In this document: positions 14,126 through 24,397 of the stretch, one piece after another
Numbering within the stretch: the stretch's first letter is position 1
How the letters are laid out: every line of letters begins with the position of its first letter
DNA from: Absidia repens
Lineage: Eukaryota; Mucoromycota; Mucoromycetes; Mucorales; Cunninghamellaceae
DNA: 64,000 nt
Assembly (NCBI GenBank): GCA_002105175.1
Contig: MCGE01000016.1
Coordinates: 751,501 to 815,500 of the forward strand
Direction: 5' to 3'
Notes under the pieces: model-generated
Database searches by the model: none
Told to the model about the DNA's origin: nothing
Seen by the model: only the letters and a program-made list of their open reading frames with translations
Program-made: the position numbers and the translations under genes

Positions 14126-14914
14126 ATGACACTATCCACACTCCGTAATGCATTACTCTACAATCCTGGTTCGGTCTTCTCCAACGTCGGTGCTCTTTTA
14201 CTTTGGGAAAAGGGTGTCCAACAACGCTACGCTCTGACAGCCATTGACATGAAACAAGGCCAAAACATCACACCCGAGTACATTCGTATCAATCCGGCAG
14301 GCAAAGTACCGGTGTTGATCCACGACGGACGATCTATACCCGATTCATTAGCCATCGCACAGTTTCTGGACACACACTACCACCACAACAATGACTTGGA
14401 ATCGATGGATGACAAGGTGATCGCCACGGTAGAACAATGGCGACGGGTCCGTGTCCTGGCATTGTGGATGGGGAAAAAGCATCCTGATCAAGATACAACG
14501 GCACTCACAGCTCAACTCGATCAATCACGCCAACGGATACTTGACTACCAACAGCAACAACAACAACAACAACAACAGGAAGGAGGAAACATTGTCGAAA
14601 AAGCCTACACCACACGACTGGGTATGCACGACGACCGTGCGCGTGTCCTCCTGGATCATCCGACCTACGTCCACCATGAGCAGCAATGGCGTCAGCTTTT
14701 GGATACCACCAATGCCAGTTTGGCTCACCAAGCCTATGTGATGGGCAATCGATTTACCTTGGCTGATATCTACGCAACCAGTTTTTTGTTTTGGTCCATC
14801 CAAAAAGTGGCACCCCCATCAACTGTCTTTGCTCATCGACAATGGCTGGAACAGTATTATTATCGCCAATTAGATAGAAACTCGGTTAAAAATGCCTTTT
14901 GTTTGTCGTGTTGA
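14126..14914 (+). CDS. Glutathione S-transferase-like protein
   Basis: Single-exon gene of 262 residues. The N-terminal part is a thioredoxin-like GST domain: LLLWEKGVQQRYALTAIDMKQGQNITPEYIRINPAGKVPVL has the cis-proline NPxGKVPVL motif, followed by DSLAIAQFLD, the Ser-containing glutathione-binding motif. The C-terminal helical part ends with VMGNRFTLADIYATSFLFW, which contains the GST N-capping box pattern (S/T-x-x-D). A run of ten Gln (CAACAACAA) interrupts the helical domain near residue 140 and is probably a loop expansion. The start is the first ATG after a T-run; translation from upstream non-ATG codons is not supported. Substrate and GST class cannot be set from sequence alone. It follows the AMP deaminase gene on the same strand by about 160 bp. 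Confidence 0.82.
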   Translation: MTLSTLRNALLYNPGSVFSNVGALLLWEKGVQQRYALTAIDMKQGQNITPEYIRINPAGKVPVLIHDGRSIPDSLAIAQFLDTHYHHNNDLESMDDKVIATVEQWRRVRVLALWMGKKHPDQDTTALTAQLDQSRQRILDYQQQQQQQQQQEGGNIVEKAYTTRLGMHDDRARVLLDHPTYVHHEQQWRQLLDTTNASLAHQAYVMGNRFTLADIYATSFLFWSIQKVAPPSTVFAHRQWLEQYYYRQLDRNSVKNAFCLSC

Positions 14915-16339
14915 ATAAATAGAGAGAGAAAAAAATTCATGCCATTTATATATGTCTTTTGTCTTCTTTTATCTTCTTCTTGTCATGTGTATTGTGCGAT
15001 ACGGTGGGTCTGAGTGAAGAGGGTCGGGGTCGTCTTCAAAATTATCAGAAAGCTTTGGTGATATCTCTAGACAATGGGGGGTATCAGTGATTATGTCTGG
15101 TAGTAGTTGTTGCAATCGTAGAACATAGGATTTGGATAGAAGCGAATTAAGTGATATATAGATAGGCTTTAGATGAAAATAGGGATGTGTTTGTGAAGAT
15201 TACAAAAGTAAAATGTGATACTATCAAATAGTGCAATTTACCATCGATGGAGAGGGGGAAATGGAGTCTAACGGAAAATACTGAAGACATCTATTACTTA
15301 ACAATAAAAAAAAAGTTGGAGTGCGAAATATGATAGCAAAAGGTTCAAAGGAACAAATGCATTGTAGGCTGTTGGTGTGATTTTTATGTTTTTTATAAAA
15401 AAAAAAAAAGAGCGCAATTAAAGATTATCAGATTTGACTAAAGCGTTGCAGAAATGCAGCAACAAGATGTTTACGGAAAACGAAAAAGGAATGTTTTTGC
15501 TGGTAAACTACACATCTTTCAGTGTATGTACCTCAAGCATCGTCTTTCACTGTATATACATTTTTTTTTCTTCATGTGTCCACTATGGCCAATTTCTAAA
15601 CACATTCAAGAAATGCTTCTCACTCCTATATTTAAAACGTCATTACAATATGTAGACGGTGCATTCAATACGCCAGTCAATCGATGGCACCTCATACCTA
15701 GTCCGTTTCTTTACACACACATCAGTTCGTTTATATTATTTTCTACAGGCACAAGCACCATACTGTATAGTGCAATACAGTTTAGATATACCACTCGGCA
15801 AGAAAAGCTATGTATATATGTGGCAATTTAAAGGGATAAAAAAAAGACTTAATTTATTCCAAAATATATCATACATATAATATAATATAGTATAATGAAA
15901 ACATATCATGTAGAACGGCACAAAATATTACTGTTGGGTGACTAAGGGTGTCCTTACTGTATCATACTACGAGGAGGGAAAACTAAATTTGGTTAAATAG
16001 CTCTACATATTTAACTGCAAAAATGTCACAAATAAAGAGCTCCGTTGCTGCCGATTGTTAACCGCAGGGTTTCGTTTTACATTTGTAGACAGTAGATAGT
16101 GTGATACAATGATATTGGTTACTGTATATTCTGTCAAAGAAAGAGGAAATCGTCGTGCCACCGATATTGAATATCATAGTGGGGACTGATGTAAAAAAAA
16201 AAAGACACATCCACCCTGTAAATGATATTGCATAATGTTGATGTTGTAAAAAAAAGTGAGCCAAAAAAGGAGCGTTTCCTTTTTTGTGTAGTGGACGAAA
16301 AAAAAAATCACAACCTCTCCTCACAAAGTGAACCACCGA
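14915..16339. other. Intergenic, no gene seen
   Basis: About 1.4 kb of AT-rich DNA downstream of the GST-like gene, with AATAAA just past its stop. The frames near 15434-15880 are short, lack codon structure and have no recognisable content. I see no repeat or RNA gene here. Confidence 0.45.
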
Positions 16340-16785
16340 AAATATTTCACCTCCCGCTCCCGTGATTTTTTATTTAATTTTTCTCTCTCTCTTTCTTTCT
16401 TTTCATTTTCTTTTTTTTTTCCCTTCACTTTTTTCTACACCATTCAACTTCTATGAGATTATGATGGACTTAGATTAGTGTCAGGACTACTTTAGAAGAA
16501 GTTTCAGCTCAGGGATTACAAGATGCATGGGGAAACCCTTTCATTTTGGAACTAGGATTTGGGACCACCATTAGTTGGCTTTTAGGAATTTCCATTAGCT
16601 TAGTTTAGTGTTAGTTTGTCATTAGTTTGTATCTACATCGGAATAAAATTCATTTTCTTTTACACGTTTCAATAAAAAGTGTCCCATTTGTCTCACTCAT
16701 GTCTTGTACAATGAATCTTACACTGGATCTCTTTTTCTACCATCACTATCTATTGCTATACTTCAGTATATATGGGGTGTGTGTG
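16340..16785 (+). repeat. Interspersed repeat family, copy 2 (3' truncated)
   Basis: Starts with CTCCCGCTCCCGTGA, a variant of the shared end, then TTTATTTAATTTTTCTCTC. The core follows: CACCATTCAACTTCTATGAG, GACTTAGATTAGTGTCAGGA, TTCAGCTCAGGGATTACAAG, ATGCATGGGGAAACCC, TTTCATTTTGGAACTAGGAT. It continues through GTATCTACATCGGAATAAA and the CTCATGTCTTGTACAATGAATC block, then breaks off near a GTGTGTGT tract and an A29 run (16798-16826). The truncated 3' end faces copy 3 on the other side of the A run. Confidence 0.8.
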
Positions 16786-16791
16786 TATATG

Positions 16792-16827
<36 letters not shown>

Positions 16828-16828
<1 letters not shown>

Positions 16829-17672
16829 ATAGTTACAATAGCGACATTGCTGGCTATTCGATGGGTCAGAGGAAGGTTCATAAAAAGTCATACTTTATTG
16901 AAGGTCACTGTTAATGCTAAAACTAAAGACGAAGAGATCATAGTAACATGGTATTTAATGGAAGAATCTATTGGAGAAAGCATGAGAAAGTCTAAATCGT
17001 AATTTGAGGAACAGTCAACACTAATCAAAAGGTGTATTTTATTGGAAGATACTGGTAGAACTATAGCTAGAGACGAGTGACCCAAGTAACATGGTCAAGT
17101 GGAAGGTTCTATTGGACGGAGCATGAGGAAGTCTCAAGTGTGAAGTGAATGATAGCCAACTCTAACCTAAAGGTACAATTGTAAAATGGAGACTAACATA
17201 CTATACAAGGCATGAGAAATGCCAAAGGAACATTAGTTATTGAAGCATAACAACGGTCAACACTAATAAAAACAAGTGATGGTAAAAAAAAAAAAAAGGA
17301 TCTAATGAGCAAGAAATGAGAATGGCACATAGTTTTCATTAAAGTAAGCAAAAAGATATATGCTTTATTGTGACAAAGGACTGAACTATGGACAAACTAA
17401 CACTAAACTAAGCTAATTAAGGCTCCAGAAATTCAACTAATAGTGCTTTCAGATCCTAGATCCAAAATGAAAGGGTTTCCCCATGCACCTTGTAATCCTG
17501 ATCTGAAATCTCTTCTAAACTAGTCCTAATACTAATCTAAGTCCGTCATAATATCGTAGAAGTTGAATGGAGTAGAAAAAAGTGAAGTGAAAAAAAGAAA
17601 ATGAAAAGAAGGAGAGCGAAAAAATAAAAGGGTGTGAAAACAAATAAATATTCACGTGGGCGGCATTTGAAA
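16828..17672 (-). repeat. Interspersed repeat family, copy 3 (inverted)
   Basis: Minus-strand copy whose 5' end is at 17672 (on the minus strand, GCCGCCCACGTGAATATTTA). Read on the minus strand, the core words GGAAACCCTTTCATTTTGGA, GTATC-less but otherwise collinear blocks, CTCATG repeats and the far 3' block with TTTATGAACCTTCCTCTGA are present, so it is close to full length. It lies tail to tail with copy 2, separated by an A29 tract, so the pair forms an imperfect inverted repeat of about 1.3 kb. Confidence 0.78.
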
Positions 17673-17989
17673 TATCTCCCATCCATGGCTGAACTGCAGC
17701 TCAATTTTTTTTTTTTTTTTGTCATTTCGATAAAAAAAAACCACTAAAGAATTCGAGAAGACCGTTGTCTTGCGAGATATAGCATGGTTACACACATAAG
17801 AATAACCAATAATACCCACAGCAACGATACAATTTTGTTCTTCCATTGATATCGTCATTGTCAGTCCTTACTGTTATGTCACTGAAACAATGATTCCGAT
17901 TTATTATACCATGAATTTATTTTTTAATATGATATGTAATATCACAATATTAGTACTATGTCGCAAATGGCAAAAAGCTATACTATCAA

Positions 17990-20345
17990 TCAGATGTGCT
18001 CATCAGTAGGTTTGATGGCATTATTAAGCGACTCGGCAGGCTTCATAGCATCTGACGCGGCAGGCTTCATAACATTTGATTCGGCAGGTTTCATAGCACC
18101 GGTGCCTCCTTCAGCTGGTTTTCCTGATTCGCCTGAAAGCAGTGGGTCGGTTTGCATTTGATTGACATTGCGATTGAGGTCACCACCGTTGTCGTTTCCG
18201 GGAGCAATTGAAACCTTTTCTGATGGATGATGAGCGAGTGTAGGGAAAGCTGGTGCAGCTAAAATATCCGAATTTTCGGCATTTTTCTTCCTTCTCCACA
18301 TGCAGTAGTAGATCACAACACCCACAACTATCAAAGAGACCTGAGAGGAATAACAAAAAAAAAAAAAAGGAATCAGTGATGGCGTATAATTAATTTGGAC
18401 GTGGTTCATCCAATTGTGCAAAATCCTTACCCCAGCGACTACACCGATGACAATACCAGCTATTTGTCCAGGTGACAATGTTGGTGGAGACCCTGAAGCT
18501 GAACTATTTTCGTCAGCAGCATTAAAAACAGTCGAATTCGCTGTAGCGTTCAACCATCTCATCGATGTCACATTTAATATTGCAACATCGTTTACGAGTT
18601 GATGAGTAGCATCGGCACCAAAAAGAATATATAAAGTATCATTGCCAATTAATACAGCTGTACGATTAAAAAAAAAAATTAGTAAATTATTTCATCTCCG
18701 CTTATTATCTTACCTGAATGGCCATAGCGCGGTCCAGGAACATTAATGCTGTTGCCAAAATCGCAAAGAGTCCAGTCTCTTACATCGATGTCAAATACAT
18801 AACAATAGTCTCTATTCACTAATTATGATAGATGTACATTTTGTCAATTTTTTTCAAAACCCGTTCAAAAAAAAAAAAAGGGAAATTGGCTCCTGAAAAA
18901 TTACCTTCATGATTGAAAACGCCACCAAACATGATCACTTTTCCGACGACTGGAACTAGAGTGAAAAATAATACATGAGAAAGTTAGTTCATTTGGATCA
19001 TAAAGTGGGGGCGGGGCGGTACTTGTCGCAAATTATTTACTTGGAGTCAGAGAATGCCAGTAACGATCTGAAGGAACAACTGAATCGAGTGGATTTGATG
19101 ACAAATTATTGGTGTTGGACTCAATGTCAAAAAAGCCCGTTTGCTTAAATGACATTGCTTCGTTAGGATCATCCGTGCCATTGTAGAAGTTTGCAGCCGT
19201 CGTCACGTTGTATGAAAACCCGCCAAAGGGAAAAATCCGAAATCTGTCAGTAAATGCACAAATTTCTCGGAAGGCTCGTGTAAAGCGCCCAGGTTTTTCC
19301 ATTCCCTCAGTTCTGAGGGTGTTCCAATTTTCATCCTACGTCATTCCATTGATATGGTAGGTCAGTCAGTTTATCTCATTTCCTCCTCAATTTTATTTTT
19401 ATTACCATTGCCATAGTGGCATGGTACACAGATGTATTGGAATCAAACATTGACATGTTACCCAAACTTGTTGTGAAAATGGGAGATAATTAGTGTCAAA
19501 AAAAAAAAAAAAAAAAAAAAGGTAATCATCAATCACTTTTTTTTACCTTAATCCTCCGCCAGTGAAGACGGCAGGAGTAATTCCAGATTTGTTATTGGAT
19601 TGACTACATGCTGAAACTCCGAGTCTAAAAGAAAAAAGCAAATTAATTTCTATCAGTGTCATTCATCATATATATTTGAAGCTATTACAATTGTCTTGAT
19701 ATAGGATTGTTTGCATTATATGGATCGCTTGTCAATGATGATGGAGCATACGTGCGCCATTCATTGGTCTTTAAATTATAAAATAATGTATTATTGACAA
19801 GTGTTGGTTCAGTATAATTCGTTCCAGCCCCAGCCCCGCCTATATAAATCAAAATAACAATATGATACCCAGGCGATTAATATATATATATATATATATT
19901 TGAGAAAAAAGATAAGCATACTTGTAATAAACCAATTGGTAATGTTAACTATAGCATGGCCAAACTCAGCACGTGGTTCAAGTTCGAAATTGCTCGGTAA
20001 AGGCACTTCCTTCCAATTTTCTTTTGCTTGATTTGGTGATAAGCGCTGACTGGTATCAAGTGAATAAAATTGTTTGGTAGGACGAAATTCATTCATTACA
20101 TCCACTGATCCACTGGCCCCTCCAAAGCAGACAATTGTCTTATCATGGTCGAGGGCATCACATCCTATCATATAAAGCCAATATAATTAAAAAACAAGAA
20201 TCAGTTGCATTGTTAGAAGATATTTCATGGTTAATGGTGAGACCTTGTAAAAAAGTGGGAGGTACAGTATCAGCGTAAATTGATTCTAACCACAGGAAAA
20301 AAAAATACAGGGGTAGAAAAAGAAGCACTTCCGGCTGTTTATCAT
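17990..20345 (-). CDS. Kelch-repeat single-pass membrane protein, copy A; signal peptide shifted by one base
   Basis: Ten exons on the minus strand: 20345-20244, 20164-19922, 19839-19689, 19624-19547, 19466-19406, 19335-19041, 18955-18905, 18818-18714, 18657-18431 and 18340-17990 (about 554 residues). All downstream phases fit. Blades of a kelch propeller are visible as hydrophobic-Gly-Gly motifs: IVCFGGASG, VFTGGGL, FPFGGFSYN, VIMFGGVFN, LYILFGADAT. A Ser-rich stalk and a transmembrane helix GQIAGIVIGVVAGVSLIVVG then VVIYYCMWRRKK follow. The cytosolic tail ends with repeats around MKPAES. Many NxT/S sequons fit a secreted ectodomain. The first exon yields a signal peptide (MINSRKCFFF...FFLWLESIYA) only if the T9 run (20296-20304) had ten bases. 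Ligand and role are unknown. It is divergent from, and paralogous to, copy B: same intron phase after the signal peptide and the same TM motif. Confidence 0.78.
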
Positions 20346-20874
20346 TGTCGGTTTTGAAGAAAAGGAAGAAATAACAAGGGAGAGGAGTCAATTTATATGA
20401 AAAACAAATACAATTAAACCAATACGGTAATAAGGCTTGTCTGTGCTTGTCTCAGCCCCATAATTCATTTAGACGGAATATCGAGAAGTGGTACCTTGAA
20501 GGAGGAAAAAAAAAAATTAAGATTTGAAACACCGCAGCACTATTGTCTACTGGTTGGAAAGCGGGAGATCACAACGTTTGATATGATCAATCTACTTTTT
20601 CTAATATAATATTTTCTCAGGTTTGTATAAAACAGTGCGAGATCATTCACCAAAAGTTATTTTCAAATAAAATTAGAAAAATCATGTTGATTTAAGGAAC
20701 CACTTAAATGTGGCGCGGTTACCAGTTCCCATTTCCCCATTTTTGTAAAGGTCGGTGGGACAATTTATATTTCAATTTCCGTCATTGAAATTTCCATTCC
20801 TTCTCTCTCTTTTTTATTTCTTTCTATTCTTCACTTTTTATTGTTTGATTTGAGTAGATAAACACATACTAAAA
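20346..20874. promoter_or_regulatory. Shared promoter of the divergent kelch gene pair
   Basis: A 529-bp head-to-head spacer between the two paralogous kelch genes. It is AT-rich, with a GC-rich segment (ATGTGGCGCGGTTACCAG) around 20710-20727 and a pyrimidine-rich leader before copy B. Because the genes are paralogous and divergent, one spacer probably drives both, possibly with opposite or common control. No specific operator is recognised. Confidence 0.4.
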
Positions 20875-21619
20875 ATGATTCGTTCATTTTTATTCTACTT
20901 TGTCGTTGTATGTCTCTTCCATATCGCTCGATCTGACTCTTTACCAAAGATATATAAGCATGGTAAAAACTAAATATATATATTCATCCCCTAAGGATTA
21001 TTTAACTAACAACAATTAATTGTCCTCCAAATCAGGTTGTGTCATACTAGCCAATCAGAAAATTTATTGCCACGGAGGTGCTACTCGGTCCGCACCAACT
21101 ACAACGGATGATACAACTTACTTTAACGACACCGAACTCTACAATCAACATGTATACCTCGATGTCTCACACCCCTTGAACCTCTCAGCTGCAAATACAC
21201 AATGGCAATCTGTGCCTCCACCAATAGAGCCCTTTAACCTCGAACGTCGTGCCGATTTTGCAATGGTTGCCGTGAACGACACAACATTTCTAATCTCAGG
21301 TGGAATTGGTCCTAGCACAACACCTGGTAACCAAAGCTTGGCCCAAATCGCTATTCGTTACAATGCTGAACTCAACCTATGGACCCCAATCAGAAGTCAA
21401 AATTCATCAAGTCCCAAGCTCAATTTTACTTTTGATACGCAACTATTTGGTGGTCGTGGCGTCAAGATATCTGAACGTGAATTTATGATTAATGGTGGCA
21501 TCCCGTAAGGTTTTTTTCTTTTTAAAAAAATGATCAGCGGAGAATAAAACACGGGAGGGGACCCAAAAAAAAAAAAAAAAAGTGAGGGGAAGTAAAAATC
21601 TGATCTGCTTTCTTACCTT

Positions 21620-21650
<31 letters not shown>

Positions 21651-23097
21651 GTCCTAACAATAATACTGTTATCGATCCCAATACTACATATGTTGACGTT
21701 GAATCCACAGTAAGTTGAAATGATAGATGTAAAAATAAAAAATTGACGTTTACTCAACTGATCTTTCACGTCTAGGGTGACCATTGGTCCTCGATGCAAG
21801 CCTGGACTATTCCTATATCTCGTGGTGGTGGAGTGATTCCAGACCGGTAAGGGGAAAAATACTTTTTATTTGTACCATCAATACGACAATCATTCATTTA
21901 TTTACTTATACCATCGGTATTAATAGGTCTCGTATATTTCGAGCTTGTTCGGCATTAGGTGGGGATGGTGTTGTCTACTTCTTTGGTGGAGTGCTGCCTA
22001 TGAATGCAACTGACAATTACAACTTTCAAGATAATATGGGGTACTACAGTTTTGATAAACTTTTGGCCTTTTTCCCGTCGAAAAACCAAACCTTTGATGT
22101 TGTTGATACCGGTAGCTCTGATAACGCCCCTACGTATCGCCAGCTTCACACGGCCACTTCCCGTAAGTGATTGTTTACTTCTCGCGCCATCAATGACCTT
22201 GAAAACCCTATACTAATCTCACATCTCTCACCCATATATCTTTTAATCAGTCCCTAATACGAACTTGATTTTGATTTATGGTGGTATCGGCGGTCAAGGA
22301 GGTAAGTCCTGCAAACCCCTCCCCTAATGGGCAAATTACCTGATCATACCTATTCTGACTCTTTTCCATGAATCACTTCAACAAAACACTATAGCATCCC
22401 TTGACTTTTCTTGGACCTATGATATAACGGCTCGAAAATGGAAAACAACGAACTTTACAAACGGCGATGGCCCTGGACGACGCTTTGGACATCAATCCGT
22501 GATGGTCGGAAACGACATGCTTTACATCATTGGTGGAATAGATAGCACCGGCACGACTCAAAACGATGTGAACATTTTGAATGTAACAAGTATGACCTGG
22601 CTTGAAGGGTCCTATACGAATACCTACGATCAACAGCTCGCTGATGCGGCGAACAATGGCGGGTTGAATGGCGGATCTCTCAGCGGTGGTGCTATTGCGG
22701 GAATAGTGATTGGATGTGTTGCTGCTGTAAGTTTTGTCGCAAAAAGCAAAGAAAACAAAATACCACATCACATCACACTACGGGATCATGCGCTAACATA
22801 GCCCTCCTTTTTTTTTTTTTTTTTTTTTTTTTTTGTATCCTTTAGTTGGCGATCATCGTTGCTGCTATTGTCATTATTCGCGTACAACGTAAAAAGAAGG
22901 GACTCATGGCGTCTGGCTCCGCCCCTGCGGGATTCAACTCTGATCCTCCTCCAATGATGACAAGTACCAAGGAATATAACATGGCCCCACCCACCTCGCC
23001 TTTTGACGATGACTCTACTACCGTCTATTCTTCGAAGCCGTACGATGGTACATTTGACCATATGTCTGCCCCCAGCTCCAAACCTCACGTATACTAG
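20875..23097 (+). CDS. Kelch-repeat single-pass membrane protein, copy B
   Basis: Eight exons: 20875-20962, 21036-21504, 21652-21709, 21776-21846, 21927-22162, 22251-22301, 22395-22726 and 22846-23097, summing to 518 residues with consistent phases. It begins with a clear signal peptide (MIRSFLFYFVVVCLFHIARS). Kelch-type motifs follow: IYCHGGATRS, FLISGGIG, FMINGGIP, VVYFFGGVLP, LILIYGGIGG and LYIIGGIDS. A Gly/Ser-rich stalk leads to one membrane helix (GAIAGIVIGCVAALAIIVAA, IVIIRV) and a cytosolic KKK stop-transfer. The tail has a TSPFDDD / TVYSSKPYDGTFDHM region rich in Ser, Pro and Tyr. Several N-glycosylation sequons lie in the ectodomain. The function is unknown; such proteins are plausible cell-surface or wall-associated receptors, but that is inference. 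Confidence 0.87.
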
Positions 23098-23627
23098 TCA
23101 TTATTTTCCTTTGTCCCTTTTTGCGTACATCTATTTAGCACAACTAGTTAGTTTATGTTTATCCCATGACTCTAGAAATTATTATCATTTATTACTTACT
23201 ATCTATTATATTATTAAATAAACTATCTGACGCTCCCTTGGAGCTTTAAAAACTATATATTTACATTCCTATGATACACTTCCAAAACCATGCTGGGTGT
23301 CTGGGAGGGGAAACTGTTGTAGTATGGGGATTTAATGGGATGGATACGGACATAATGGCCTTTGTCATTTTGAACTTTGGGAAGTAAATTCTTAGAAGAC
23401 TAACCGACGGATTTATTTGGGCGTCTTATTCTGGGGGGGGGGCGAGAGGGATTACTATACCAGTATACAATGAAAATACTGTGCGGGCATTTACCAGTGG
23501 AAAGCTATATTGATGGGCACAGTTAGCAGCAATTGGTATAAATAGTAAAGTTGGGATAGCGCCATATATGATTATATGCGATCTCAGATGGTCAATCAAT
23601 CGTTGGGGCTTATGAACGAGAAGTAGC
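23098..23627. other. Intergenic, no gene seen
   Basis: 3' flank of kelch copy B, with AATAAA near 23218, followed by AT-rich DNA including a G9 run at 23432-23440. Nothing coding is recognised. Confidence 0.4.
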
Positions 23628-24397
23628 AATAATGGGTGAGTTAGAAAGCAGATGGTAGTACATTCCAGCGTATCAATAGAAATAAGACAAGAAAATTAAA
23701 TGAGCACTATCAAAACAACTACAATAGCCACATCATTCACCATCAGATAGGTTATTGAATGTTTAATAGAAAGAACGTATTTTATTGAAACAATATGGTA
23801 TATACTACACTAAAGGCGCTGGGGTTCACTGTATCAAAGGATCTAATAGACGTAGCATGCGAAGACTGATGGAAGATCTAAAGACTGGTTGGCATTAATA
23901 TAAAGAGACAGGTGTAAAAGGGAATCTAATGTACTCTACATGGTAGATAATACATGAGAAAGACTATTAATGGATATCGTTTGTTGAAGTATAGCAATAG
24001 ATCTAAAGGGTGATGGTAAAAACGAGATTCATTGCACATGTCATGAGAGAAACTAATTGACATTTTTTATTAAAATAAGTAAAAATAAATATATTTTTAT
24101 TCGGTTCTTGATACAAAGTATGGATAAGCTAAGGCTAAACTAAACTAATGACGGTGACGAAAAGCCAACTCATGATGTCTCCAAATCCTAGATTCAAAAT
24201 GAAAGGGTTTCCCAATGCATGTTGCAATCCCTGAGCTGAAAACCTTTCTGAACTAGACCTAACACTAACCTCCGGTTACCATTACCTCAAACAAATTGAA
24301 TGGTGAAGAAAAAAAGAAAATGGAAAGAAAGGGAGACGAAAAAAAAATAAAACTGAGAGAAAAATAAATATTCACGTGGGCGGGATTTCAATCGCTT
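23628..24397 (-). repeat. Interspersed repeat family, copy 4 (inverted)
   Basis: Near full-length minus-strand copy; its 5' end is at about 24397 (minus strand: GAAATCCCGCCCACGTGAAT). On the minus strand it shows the core word order of the family, including TTCAGCTCAGGGATTGCAAC, CATGCATTGGGAAACCC, TTTCATTTTGAATCTAGGAT, GTATCAAGAACCGAATAAA and the CTCATG / TTTAGATC block repeats. By eye it is closest to copy 5: both share the GTATCAAGAACCGAATAAAA variant and the GACGGTGACGAAAAGCCAAC region. No open frame. Confidence 0.8.

Noticed and set aside
15434..15880. Overlapping plus-strand frames
   Set aside because: They overlap in different frames, are short and AT-driven, and no family motif is seen.
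16340..17672. A single transposon with 0.4-kb terminal inverted repeats
   Set aside because: Other copies occur singly with both ends intact, so the pair is better read as two family members in opposite orientation.
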